DNA from: Cordia subcordata
Lineage: Eukaryota; Streptophyta; Magnoliopsida; Boraginales; Cordiaceae
Length of the DNA stretch: 64,000 bases
Direction of reading: 5' to 3'
Assembly: GCA_028554755.1 (NCBI GenBank)
Contig: JAPTOF010000008.1
Span: 13,993,001-14,057,000, forward strand
The notes beneath the pieces were generated by a model, which saw nothing but the letters and a program-made list of their open reading frames with translations, had not been told where the DNA came from and made no database searches. Every line of letters begins with the position of its first letter. The first letter of the stretch is position 1. Positions 45,400 through 55,400 of this stretch are shown here, piece after piece. A program made the translations under genes and the position numbers.

Positions 45400-46560
45400 A
45401 CCACTAACATTCTGAGCAGCGTCTTTTGTTAGCTTTAGAAATCGAAGGCTGATGTGTGGATTCCAAAGCAATCGTCTTCATTTTGATTTGGATCTGGGGA
45501 CGAATTTGCCATAGTTTGGGGCTGTTCATTATCTTCATCTTTTGTCCCAAGCTATTAGAGATAATCTTTGAGAATTTTGTTATATGTCTTTAGGTCTAGA
45601 GCTGCTAGCAATTCCGCCTGCATTTGAGCTTTGCGAGACAAAATTTGACTTTGAACTTTAGATACCACGGAGGTAGTGTCAGGATTATTTTTGAACCATT
45701 CTTCGAGGTCAGCTTTGGTAAACTTTGAACAATTGAAACCATCCCACCACTTAATGCTAAAATTTTTAGCTAAAAATACGGGGTCTATGTTTATGGCCGT
45801 TCGGATTTGGAGATCCCATGAGAGAATCCATGAAACATTAAATTGGGTACAAAAAACTAAAAGAGGATAAAAAAATTGCCATTTTTGCGGGGTTTGGTAA
45901 GAAAGTAACCAGTCTTTGCAAAATTGGGAAATTTGTTCAGGGGAAATTTGGGTGGTTAGGCCAAGAAGGTTCCACCAATCGCAAAACCAGAGAGGGGAAT
46001 TTTCAAGTTTAAATTGCTTACAAAAGAAAAGGAACCAGGAGTATTGACGAGATTTGTTTTGAGAGAGAAAGACATTATTCCAAGCTTGTTTGTACTCGAA
46101 ATAATTAAAACTTGATAGGGTAAAGCGTTAGGAAAAGGGTTTGGCCTAGGAAATAGGAGCTTTCCAATTGGAGGGAGTGAGGACCTTTTTGATGCATATT
46201 TTCGAGTAGGCAATTTGACTGTCAGGATTCTTATTGTGAGTAATTTTGATTGAATCCGTATCAACCAAAATAAACTCATAAAACTTTTGGGAGTTTTGAT
46301 TGTCAGAAGCGGGAAAACAATGGGGAAAGAAGAGCTCTTTGAGAAGTGCCCAAGGATATTTGAAGTGGGAGAACTTTTGATCAATCTAGAAGAGATTAAA
46401 AGAGCTTTTGTGAATATATTGACTTTTGACGAGAGATTGCAATTGTTGAGAGGGTTGCACAGGGGATGTTTGGGAGGCTTGAGAGTAAGTTTGAAGAGGA
46501 GAGAAAGTATTTGATGTTGACAATGGGGGGTTTGGAGTACGAGGAATTTGTCCTAAACTA
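45400..46560 (-). pseudogene. Downstream viral reading frame of unknown function
   Basis: Downstream of RNase H, stop-poor pieces in at least two minus-strand frames show an aromatic-rich protein: FNYFEYKQAWNNVFLSQNKS, QYSWFLFFCKQF, NSPLWFCDWWNLLG, FYPLLVFCTQFNV and KNFSIKWWDGFNC. The C-terminal part near 45560-45680 (SKVQSQILSRKAQMQAELLA) is helical. Several plant pararetroviruses carry an extra frame here; whether this is their counterpart is inference. The role is unknown. Confidence 0.6.
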
Positions 46561-47100
46561 ATCATCTTATTTTGTGGAGAGCGTGTTTGAAAGGAAGAGG
46601 ACGATGCTTCTTGACCATACAAACTCTTTGAGTTTGGCTTGGGGCGATTTGGATGGCGTGAGTCTGTTCTTCTGTTCTTCCTTGCAGAAATTCTCTTGTT
46701 AAAAAATTGGAAAGAGAATTAGTATTGCCTTTGATAAATTCTATATCAAAATAAAAAATAGAAAGAAGAGCTTGCCATCTTGCAAAAATTTGTTTTGAAA
46801 CAAGATTTTTAACATCCTTTTGTAAAATATCTTTGGCAGCTTTGCAATCGCAAAAGAAAATTTTCATTTAAAAGATCATCTTGAAATTTTGTGATACACA
46901 GCACTATAGATAAAATTTTCTTTTTTATAGTACTATAGTTCTGTTGGGTTTTGGACCAAAATCCTGAGGTAAAGCAGACAATTTGTTCAGGTTGTTTTAG
47001 GCCAAGGATTTGTTTGAGAATACCCTTATAGCCTAGCTCAGAGGCATAGGTTTCAACAACTTTGAGGGTTTGTGGGTCAAGAAGGCCAAGACAAGGCAAG
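46560..47100 (-). pseudogene. Pararetroviral RNase H
   Basis: Follows RT with LKVVETYASELGYKGILKQI, VCFTSGFWSKTQQNYSTIKK and, after a frameshift near 46870, DCKAAKDILQKDVKNLVSKQ and IFARWQALLSIFYFDIEFIK then GNTNSLSNFLTREFL. This is the typical end of a caulimovirid polymerase (D-E-D residues recognisable in part). It would remove RNA from the RNA:DNA hybrid. Confidence 0.88.
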
Positions 47101-48229
47101 GATCGAGCTTGCTCTTTGAGTTGCGAACTATTTGAGTATGTTGGTCAGTCCATGGAGAAGGTATTTTTAAGAGTCTTTGATAAAGAGATTTTGCAAGCTG
47201 GGTCAGTTTGGGGCAAAATTCAGATATATAATTCAGACAACCTAAAAATCTTTGTAACTGTTTCTTATCTTTAATTTCATCAAAAAATTTTGATGCGAAT
47301 TCTATTGTTCTATCAATAGGTTTGATTGTTCCTTGAGTAATATTGTGTCCTAAAAATCTAATTTGTGTTTTGAACAAAACTATTTTAGGTGCAGACACAA
47401 TGAGACCATTTTCTTTGACAACATTAAAGAACGTATGCAGATGTTTCAAATGTTGGTCAATTGATGCAGAGAAAATTAAAACATCATCAATGTAAACAAT
47501 TAAAAATTTTGAAAAAGGAAAAAAAATATCATTCATGATTTTTTGAAATTCGGAGGGAGCATTTTTAGACCAAATGGCATTACATTCCATTCGTATTGAC
47601 CAAAAAGGACATTAAATGTATTTTTGTATTTATCTTCTTCTTTGATTTTAATTTGGTAATGACCCGATTTCATATCGAATTTAGAAAAGATTTTAGTGTA
47701 GATGAGTCTTTTAAGGAGATTGCGTTTGTTTGGAAGAAGGTATCGAATCCATTAAAGGGCTTTGTTAAGTGGTTTATAATTTATAACCATTCTTGGAGCA
47801 CCTCGTTTAATTTCAGTAGCATTGTTAACAAAAAATGCAGAGCAACTCTAAGGGCTTTTGCTGGGTCTAATGAGACCTATTTGAAGTTAATCGTCAATAT
47901 ATTGTTTACAAAGTTTAAAAAGTTGTTCGTTCATTTGGATTGGGAGAGATTTGGCAGGGATCATTGTTTTGGAAATTTCTTTTATATAGGGGAGTGAGAC
48001 TTCATGGCGTTTTCGTTGCCCAAAAGCACATGGGTTTGAATGACAAACTTCGGTAACTAACCGATCTTGAAAATGTTGAACCTTTTGTTGAAATTCTGGG
48101 TTATTAAGTTGTTCTTTAATTCTTTTAAATTCGAGATCATCTTTTAGGAAATCAATTTGAGAACATTTCTTTTGGATTAAATTAAGGTTTTTTTCTATTG
48201 TCATATTTTTAAGGAGATTAAGATTACGT
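47100..48229 (-). pseudogene. Pararetroviral reverse transcriptase
   Basis: The upstream part (48204-47887) reads RHEVSLPYIKEISKTMIPAK and QLFKLCKQYIDD, the start of the RT domain. The palm follows in another frame with MPFGLKNAPSEFQKIMNDIF-like sequence. The catalytic YIDD lies at 47483-47494 within LIVYIDDVLIFS. RFLGHNITQGTIKPIDRTIE and LQRFLGCLNYISEF complete the thumb and connection. It would copy pregenomic RNA into DNA. Frameshifts around 47880, 47590 and 47090 inactivate it. Confidence 0.9.
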
Positions 48230-48600
48230 TCTTAAGGAGGGTCGATGAAGTCAAAAATGATATTTTGAGAAAACATTGTTGAAGAGATTCCTTTTGAAGA
48301 GACAGAGAAAGGTTATATTAGATTGAGAAAAGGGGTTCCTAAGATTAATTTGGAGTCAAGATTTTTGATGAGGAGGAAGTTAGTTTTAATACAAATTCCA
48401 TCTTTACAAATATGAACATTAGAAAGCTTATATTTAATATGAAGTTTAGAACCATTTGCTGTGGTGACACGTTCTTTGGTTTTTTTCAAAATATTTTGTT
48501 AGAATTAAGCCTTCTTGAATACAGTTCATATCGGCGCCTGAATCTATAAGAGCGACAAAATTAAAAGTTTCATTTTTGTTGATGACAAGGGTAATAATTG
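48230..48600 (-). pseudogene. Pararetroviral aspartic protease
   Basis: The active-site motif DSGAD is read at 48530-48544, preceded by hydrophobic FVALI and followed by MNCIQEGL, as in caulimovirid proteases. The remainder to about 48230 has stops and shifted frames. It would cleave the polyprotein. Confidence 0.75.
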
Positions 48601-49233
48601 TTCTCCATTTTTGCCAGGTTACTTGGGAGAATATTTGGAAAAGTTTATCGTTAGGATTTGAGGTAGAAGCTTGTTCAGGTTGAGGTTTGTGTTGTGGTTT
48701 TGATTGAAGGGTAAGGTTAATATTTTGAATTTTAGATTTAATTTGTACAATTTCTCTTTTTCATTCTTGGATTTCATTTTGGAGATCTTGGATGGTAATT
48801 TCTTTAGGGTTAATATGTTGATTGAAAATATCTTTAAAGTCATCGATTTGAGGTTGAGTTTTATAGAGAGGAAGATTTTTTAGGGTTGAATCTTGGGTTG
48901 TTTCAACAAGTTTTTTAATAATCTTAAGATATTCTAATTGCTTTTTAGGTGAGTCAAGAAATGTTGTAAATTCAAGCAATTGATCTGTTGTATAATGTTT
49001 TATCATATTAAGTTTTAATTTTCAAGTGCAATTTTGACGAGTGCAATTTTTAGATATAGGACAATCATTATCAGAGGAAGACGAGTATTTATCAGAAGAA
49101 GTTTGTCTTGCAATTTCATCCATTTGGAAGGATTCTTCAGAATCAGAGGAGAAAGGAGAGGAGTTAGAATTGATAATATTAAAGATTTGTTGTTGAATAT
49201 CTTCATCAAGGTCGATAGCATTAAGTTTTTGTT
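48600..49233 (-). pseudogene. Pararetroviral acidic/coiled region between coat and protease
   Basis: Acidic Ser/Asp/Glu-rich sequence follows the finger. Then a Lys/Glu/Leu/Ile-rich segment with LLEFTTFLDSPKKQLEYLKI, DSTLKNLPLYKTQPQIDDF and EITIQDLQNEI (49006-48761) looks helical or coiled-coil. The second part is frameshifted. The position matches the spacer before protease. Confidence 0.6.
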
Positions 49234-50329
49234 TTAGTCTACATTGATTTTCATAATGACCAGGTTATAATGACCAGGTTTGCCACATTTATAACAGGTT
49301 AGAGTCTTGGATTTTTTAGTAGAGGCATATTTTTCCTTGTCTTTTTTGAAAGGACGGTTCTCTTTTTTATAAGGCTTCTTATAATATTGTTTTTTGTACG
49401 ATTTTTTATAAGTTTTATGTTTTTCTTCTGGCAAGGGTCTTTTTGTGAAAGGACAAAGAGGTTGGTAGCCGAATTGTTCATAGAAATTTCCTAATTCTTT
49501 TCGAGTGGTTACTCTTTGATGCTCTAATTGGCTTTTAATTCGTAGATCAGTGCAAAGTTGAAGTCTAGTTTGATTAATAAAAGAGATTAATTGTCCGTAT
49601 GTAAGTTCATCGTATCGAATATGTCCATAGATATCAACTATTTTTGTTCTAACTTTTTCTGCAAGAGAGTCCAAAAAGAAAATTTTCTTTCCAGAAGGTA
49701 TGATTACAATCTTGTCTAAGCATGACTCTGGAGAGGAAAACATATTTATACCACCTAAAGTCTTTGAAAGTTTTACGTTTGAGATTTGAAAGAGTTTCTA
49801 TCATCCTATCTTGGAGACTTTGTACATTTCCTATAAAATGAATTGCGATTGAAGAAAGGAGAGTTGGGGCAGCATCCATAATCATTTGACCTTGTTCGTT
49901 AAGAATAGGATTATTATTGGCATCTTTTTTTACAGTAGCAAGAATACTATTACGATCAGTATCGGTGAGGTAATTATCCCACCATCCTTTGAGGATACCT
50001 ATAAAACCAGAAATAAGCATTTGGGCAATTTAGACATCAGTTTTAGTATGGAGTCAGAAAACATTTGCAGTCATGGTCATTTCATGGAGGATATTGAGAA
50101 CTTCATAATCAGATTTGTCATCAATGTTCCCTTCATAAAGAGAGCCTTCAGAATAGTGACCTTGGGAAAAGTTTACGCATTCTTCGAATTGAATGCCAAC
50201 GGGAGTAGGACGAGGATAGTAGTTTGGCAGGGTATGATAAGAATTTTTACGAGGACTACGATGCATACGGGAGGTAAGAGATTTGACTTGGCATTGTTCC
50301 TCTTCGTGTTGAGTGAATTGATGTTCTAA
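49234..50329 (-). pseudogene. Pararetroviral coat protein with broken zinc finger
   Basis: The N-terminal part (about 50330-49740) is spread over two frames. The clear open part is 49743-49234. It shows LTYGQLISFINQTRLQLCTD, NFYEQFGYQ and a strongly basic Lys/Tyr-rich tract, then CYKCGKPGH at 49270-49296, the start of the CX2CX4HX4C finger of caulimovirid and retroviral coat proteins. A 14-base tandem duplication (49253-49266, 49267-49280) shifts the frame directly after the His, so the last Cys is no longer in frame. The coat would package the viral DNA. Confidence 0.85.
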
Positions 50330-51416
50330 CTCAGCTATGGATTCGTCATCGGTTTCTGAGTCAAAAGTTTGGTAAAGGACAGAAAGCTTATTTTGAGAGG
50401 AAGGTTCTTGAATTTGAATTCCTTTGGAAACTGGGGTGTTTTGGGAACGATGTTAGGTTTGGTGTCAACAACTTTATTGTTACCTTTTGTTGATCTAATT
50501 TGGAAAGGTATTTATCTGGGGTTGACTTAAGTTTTATTGAAGAAGGAAGGTGGAAAGGTTTAATTAGAGGTTGTGAGATTTGAGTCTTTGGAAGAACTAG
50601 GGAGGAAGAAGAGTTTTGATTATTAAGAAGGGATTCAACTTTGTTAAGATGAGTTCCTAATGTATCTAAGTACTAATTAGTATAATTGTTTTGTTCAATT
50701 ATTTTATTAACATATTTAATCGTAGCTTCTTTTTCAGGGTCGAAAGAAGAAGGACCTTTGATTGGAGCGGCTGAGAACATATATTCTTTATACGGAAGTT
50801 TGAGAGGTTGAAAAAGAGGGAACTTGGAATCAATAACTTGGTCATCTGTTAATACCCATTTTTTCGTGAACTAAGAAACCATTTGAAGAGTTGTCGGGAA
50901 AGGAAAATCAATTTGTTGAGCTTCACAAAACATTTCAAACCAGTCAAAAAAGAAAATATTAAATTTGTTCTCTCGTTTTGGAGTATTTTGAGAAGAAGTA
51001 AAATCAGCTTTTATATATTGAAAATCAATTTCAAAATCATTGGTAAGAACAAAAAGATTAGGGTCGCGGGCTTGGGATGTTGATTTACTTTTTCAAACAC
51101 AAGGAGTTGAGGGTTTCATTTCACTAAAGGTTGGGGACATATGGGTTGAGGATTAAGCAGAGTATACATTTTGAGGAATAGGAAGTTGTTCTCGGATTCC
51201 TTGATAACAAGAGTTTGAAGATTTAGGGATGTAATCAGACTCAGAAAAGGAAGAAGTTTTTGAGTTTTGAGAAATAAATTCAAAAGCGCTAAACCAAAGA
51301 GAATCATTTGTGTTATTAGAAAATTTGATTTCTACAGTACAATCAGGATACTCTATTATTTGTTCTAAGTCTTCATATTGTTGAGGGGGTGAAGGATTTG
51401 ATTTGTTATGAACAGT
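50330..51416 (-). pseudogene. Pararetroviral inter-domain region, heavily decayed
   Basis: This lies between movement and coat protein. Readable pieces such as SLWFSAFEFISQNSKTSSF and DSEIDFQY-like stretches are scattered over frames with many stops, and no motif is diagnostic. In intact relatives this part of the polyprotein is poorly conserved. Plus-strand frames here are mirror images. Confidence 0.5.
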
Positions 51417-52125
51417 TCAATCCGTGGGAAGTTTTACTTCGGCCCATTGGATTTCTTTTGGAACGAAAGTTTTACTTATATTATCTTCTAAGTTTGATTG
51501 AAGTAAAAAAGTTTTACCCTTGGGATCACATCTTAAAGCTTTTGGATTTAAAAGTGTCTTCGTTACTTTATAGTGTATCCTATATATTATTGCAATTGGA
51601 ATATTATCAGGATCCATGTCAAATCCTGAGGTTTGACGATTTAGGGTTAAAGTTTTGTTAACTCTTGGATCTTGTAATGCCACAGAAAAGTTTAGAAAAC
51701 AATTAAAATAAATAGGACCTTTTGATAAACTTGATGCAACTGTGCCAAGCAAAGAGTCAATGAATTTGTGGCGCCTAGCATCCCTAAGTGCAATCAAAAC
51801 AGAAGATTTGAGACCATCTTTAGTTAAAGGTTTGACAGCAACTTGAACTAATCCTAAGTCCATATATGAATATTTTTGCTTATGTTTTTGAATTGCCTTA
51901 TCTAAAAGAAGTTGAATACTTTATACGGGTTTTGAAATCGAAAGGGTCTGTTCAACAGTTTTAATTGAATAACTAGTTGCAAAATCAAAAGTATTTTTAA
52001 GATAAACTTCATTTGAATCTACCCTAGGTAATTGCCAATCTGAAAGTTTTTGATCTATATTTGAAAATTTTTATTTTTGTTTATTTACTATTTGCTATGG
52101 ATCTAATCCTAAGGATGTAGATGAC
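51417..52125 (-). pseudogene. Pararetroviral movement protein (30K superfamily)
   Basis: The main open piece is 51863-51417. It starts MDLGLVQVAVKPLT and contains GLKSSVLIALRDARRHKFID, SLLGTVASSLSKGPIYFNCF and IAIIYRIHYKVTKTLLNPKA, the conserved block of caulimovirid movement proteins that widen plasmodesmata. Upstream, the same region begins with a Met near 52125 but has stops before 51863. It terminates at TGA after KLPTD. Truncated relative to the family, since the sequence that follows is broken. Confidence 0.88.
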
Positions 52126-52329
52126 ATAATCCTACTTGAGTTTGTTCTAAATAACCTAGATATATTAAATAGACTTTATTCCTTAAACCATGGTCAACGA
52201 CGTTACTGCCCTAACACAAACGCCTAACTCTGGCAACAATAGGGACTAACCACGCGACTATATGGGTTTTAGGAAACAGGGGCAGTTAATTTGTTTCAAT
52301 TATTTGGAAGGTCGCTCAAAAGGGAGTTC

Positions 52330-52343
52330 TGGCTCTGATACCA
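52330..52343 (-). promoter_or_regulatory. Viral tRNA primer-binding site
   Basis: The minus strand reads TGGTATCAGAGCCA, complementary to the 3' end of plant initiator methionine tRNA, the primer used by pararetroviruses and many LTR elements. It lies at the inner end of the 5' repeat and defines the start of the genome map. Confidence 0.9.
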
Positions 52344-52563
52344 GAAACGGCCCAGGTAGCAGAGTAGCATATAAACAAAGACATTTTGTAAGAAGATATA
52401 AATCAAATAAGTTTAGAAAATAGCGATATAATTGAAAGTAAATTTGAGACAGAAAAATATACCTTAAATTTGATCGTGCAGCAAAAGTTCGAACCAAAAG
52501 ATTTTGAATAGGAACAGGAACTTTTATTGATGTAGGAGAATGATACAAAGAGAGGATACAACG
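52340..52563 (-). repeat. Viral terminal direct repeat, 5' copy
   Basis: 224 bp; partner of 45165-45393. Sequence to the right of 52563 does not match the sequence right of 45393, so the repeats have defined ends rather than continuing as tandem genomes. Confidence 0.88.
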
Positions 52564-52922
52564 ACAGAGTAAACTTTTTTTAAAAAAAAAGAAAGGCACA
52601 CCGAAACTACACAACTTGGAACCTTAAATAGGCTCGATCGAGAAATTGAAAAGATACAAACGAAATAATTAAAATAATTTTGCTTTTTGAAAAGTAAAGA
52701 AAAGTTTGCAACTGTTGAATCACGCGTTCTCTTTTCCGTCTTTTGATAAGCACGCGGGAATTTTTAGCCGTCGCGCCATTGCCATCACTTCTCTACCACG
52801 GCGCCATCTTTATCACCTCTCCACCACCGCGCCTTCTCCACCACCTCTCTAGGTAGAATCATCTAAAGCTTTAGCCATTGTGATACAATTGATTGCTTAG
52901 TGACCCTTTGATTTTGATCTTC
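52564..52922. other. Short gap between viral repeat and eS30 copy
   Basis: No coding sequence. Includes a locally GC-richer part (about 52740-52850) with CCACCACCGCGCC-like runs, possibly upstream DNA of the captured eS30 gene. Confidence 0.4.
52624..52630 (-). promoter_or_regulatory. Possible TATA box upstream of the viral repeat
   Basis: TATTTAA followed by GGTTCC on the minus strand lies about 60 bases before the 5' repeat. Position is reasonable for a pregenomic-RNA promoter, but the sequence right of 52563 may be CACTA DNA instead. Low confidence. Confidence 0.3.
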
Positions 52923-53528
52923 ATGAAAGGCTCACGGTTCATTGGTGCGTGCCGATAAGGTGAGAGGCCAAACCCCTATGGTCGCCGAGCAGGACAAAAA
53001 GAAGAAGCCACATGGTCGTGCTTAGAAGCGTATGCAATACAACAGCCGCTTCGTCACTGCCGATAATGTCATTAAAATACTCTTTCTTTTGTTTCCCTTA
53101 ATATATTCAATTTATTCTTGTTGATTTGTTCTATGTTGAATTGTTTGTGTAATTTTTAGTTATGAGTTTACTTTCGTGCAAGTATAATAAACTGAAATTT
53201 AATTAAAAATTTCTGGTTGTGTGATTTTTGGATTTATGTTGTTTTTGTGAAATTATTAATTTATTCAGTTTATTAGCCTAAAACATAAAAAATTTAAGCC
53301 TTCATTCAGCTGTGTGGTTCGATAATGCAAAAATTATATATATTCAGATATCTTGTCTTGATAATGGCTTATTAAACATATTATCTTCATTGTAGTTATG
53401 GTGAAAGTAAAAAAAGAAAGGTTCAAATTTTGCTTTACGAGATTGGGTAAAATCCTTGTGTGTATTTGTTGCCTATTGCAGTTGTTGGGTTTGGAGAGAA
53501 GAGAGGACCAAACTCGTCAGAGAAGTAA
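52923..53528 (+). pseudogene. RPS30: Ribosomal protein eS30 gene copy, two exons with intron
   Basis: Exon 1 (52923-53062) encodes [20 protein letters not shown], then [12 protein letters not shown], a TAG, and KRMQYNSRFVTA. Exon 2 (53482-53528) encodes VVGFGEKRGPNSSEK and a TAA. Together these match nearly the whole of plant eS30, a basic small-subunit ribosomal protein of about 62 residues. The intron (53063-53481) ends in TTGCAG and joins in phase 1; its donor is ATAATG where GTAATG is expected. After the ATG two bases appear missing, shifting the frame. The intron shows that it was copied at DNA level, not from mRNA. It lies inside the CACTA-type element, suggesting gene capture. Not translatable. 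Confidence 0.85.
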
Positions 53529-54819
53529 ATCAAGACTGGGTAGTTTTTTTCTTTTGTTAAGTGAAAGAGATGTTTGGGATTTTGGGCCTGTAATGTTACT
53601 TTATCCAGTTATAGTAATTCCATTTTTGAGTTTGTGTGTGTGAAAATGAGTGCACATAGCAAATACCATTCTTGTCATTAAGTATACTATTGAGCCTACT
53701 ACGATATGATCTGCAAGAAGGGAAAACTGAATATGCTATATGCCTAATTCTTTAATCATATGTGTTTGTCTGTGCTCTTTATTTGTTCTTTTTCTTTTTC
53801 ATTGTTTTGATTTGAGGGTGTTTTGAATCCAAAGAATATGGAATGCCACAAGTACTTTTCGTGTGATTTGTTCATTTAAGAAGTTAAAGAAAATTCATAT
53901 GTTCGGATGCATCAAAATTTACAGTAATATTAATTGAATGTTCCTGGTGGATGTGTGAATTTTGCAAATTGTCTATGTGAGTCTTGAATTATATTCCTGT
54001 CACTTTCTTTCGTTTTATCTTCTTCTTTTTTCATAATTGTGTTCCTTGGCGATGTCATTTTCTCCCTAGATTCTTGATTCGTAAATGATCAAGGTTGTAA
54101 TTACACAATTTAGTGAGAAGAAGATTGAAAAGTTTAAGCTAAAGTACTTAAGAAGTTAAATTGGATTGGAAGATATTGTCCATATCTTGAATTCAATACA
54201 TGTTTAAGTATATAATTTCTCTCTTTGATGTATTTCCTCTTAAAATAACAGCTAAGCGTGCCCATATCACAGCAATTAAAGCTGACAAGAGAAGAAAAAA
54301 TAATAATAAAAAATAAAAGATGATACGATGTTATTTGATTGGGTTGGGATGAGTTGTCTTTAGTGCATTTGTTGATATGATGTTATTTGATTTCCTGTGT
54401 TGATATTTATTGCTATAGTAGAGTATTATTTTTTTTAATTAAAGACAGTGGAATTACTTTGCTAGTATGATGTTATTTTATTGATTCCGTGCTACCAAAT
54501 GAGAAGTTTTTATCTTTTCAAGGGGATTTTGATTCCTTACATGTGACCCGTAGAATATGAGTTTCTGAAAGTGGCTTTTTTTCCCTCTTTTGAATTAACT
54601 TCTTAAGTTTTTTGTGTCCATTGTAACAATATGATGGCAGAAGGATATTCACCTAAAAAAATATGGATGACAAGTTTTTTGTATTTAAATCTATTTTGTT
54701 GTTGATTTTGTGACAAATTTGTGGTGATATATTTGAGTTTACATATAAAATTGTCATGAGGTTTGTGTTTTAGGGTTTAGGATTGGCTACAATTTGATAG
54801 GGCATTCATTCATTAAATT
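53529..54819. other. CACTA interior or captured 3' flank of eS30
   Basis: AT-rich DNA with no recognised gene. It may include the downstream flank of the captured eS30 gene. Confidence 0.35.
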
Positions 54820-55215
54820 AGCAGATCGGTCGCTGATTTAAAAGATGGTAAAATTAGCTACCAATGCGTCGGTAGTTAAATTTAGCGACAGCAGTTTAGT
54901 GACCGCCGCGTCGGTAGCTAAATTTAGTGATTGCCGCGTCAGTAGCTAAAATTAGCAACTGCTAAATCGATAGCTAAATCGGACATTAAAAGTTTTGCGT
55001 CCTATTCCAGTATTGCGTGCATATGCTATTTTAGTGACCAATGAATGTGTTTACAACTGACTTTGCGGTCGCTAATTAGCGACCGATTTCAAAGTCGTTT
55101 GCTAATTTGAATTTAACGGCGAGACATTTAGTGACCGCTTACTTCAGTCGCAAAATCGGTCGCTAACGCTATTTAGAGACCAATTTTGCAATTTAGCTAC
55201 CGACTTTGGTGGTAG
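54820..55215. repeat. CACTA right subterminal repeats
   Basis: A dozen or so units such as GATCGGTCGCTGATTT, TCGGTAGCTAAATTTAG and GCGACCGATTTCAAAG, matching the left block. Confidence 0.75.
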
Positions 55216-55242
55216 CAAAAGGCCTTTTTTTTAGTAGTAATT

Positions 55243-55400
55243 TTAATAGGGTTGACCACTTGACTTATAAGTAAAAAAAGTATATATATAAGTAACTCCT
55301 GTTTATAAGCAACTTTAAATGACTTATAAATAAATTTATCAAATATGTAACTTTTTTATTTTTAGCTTATAAGCAAAGCCAGGCGCTCTCTAAAGATATA
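55243..55400. mobile_element. Part of a MITE with GCTTATAAGC repeats
   Basis: Contains GACTTATAAGT, GTTTATAAGCAAC and TAGCTTATAAGCAAAGCCAG, with an edge near 55390 (minus strand GAGAGCGCCTGGCTTTGC). Such CTTATAAGC-rich short elements are common hAT-like MITEs. Only one end is recognised. Confidence 0.3.

Larger units (their letters stand above)
45165..52563 (-). mobile_element. Endogenous pararetrovirus (Caulimoviridae-type), degenerate
   Basis: On the minus strand the order is initiator-tRNA primer site, movement protein, coat protein with zinc finger, aspartic protease, reverse transcriptase, RNase H, then a further reading frame. A 30K-type movement protein upstream of coat and RT marks a plant pararetrovirus rather than a Ty3/gypsy element. 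No integrase is seen. The distance between the terminal direct repeats is 7175 bp, one genome length for the family. Stops and frameshifts occur throughout, so it is an inert fossil. The single-module order MP-CP-PR-RT-RH recalls petuvirus/florendovirus-like genomes; genus is not assigned. Confidence 0.9.
44326..55239. mobile_element. CACTA-type element carrying a pararetrovirus and an eS30 copy
   Basis: The left end begins CACTTTCTGTCGCTAAAG. The right end, on the minus strand, begins TACTACTAAAAAAAAAGGCC, one base from CACTACTA. Flanks are ATT on both sides (44323-44325 and 55240-55242), the CACTA TSD size. Both subterminal regions (44335-44530 and 54820-55215) hold many copies of GTCGGTCGCTAA and AAATCGGTAGCTAA in both orientations, the dense subterminal repeats typical of CACTA elements. 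No CACTA transposase is visible. The 10.9 kb contains the viral insert 45165-52563 and the eS30 copy 52923-53528. The TSD is only 3 bp and the left terminus is imperfect, so the ends are well supported by the repeats but not certain. Confidence 0.65.

Noticed and set aside
47596..50329. Plus-strand frames of 133 and 147 codons across the viral region
   Set aside because: They are complements of the viral RT and coat regions on minus and have no recognisable domains.
45165..52563. Ty3/gypsy LTR retrotransposon instead of a pararetrovirus
   Set aside because: The repeats lack TG...CA ends, there is no integrase, no 5-bp TSD was seen, and a 30K-type movement protein lies upstream of the coat protein.
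54250..54320. A short basic peptide (AKRAHITAIKADKRRK) resembling a ribosomal protein tail
   Set aside because: Too short, no start, no splice context and no definite match; might be chance in the captured segment.
44326..55239. A full autonomous CACTA element with its own transposase
   Set aside because: No transposase-like frame was found in the non-viral parts (44531-45164 and 52564-54819).
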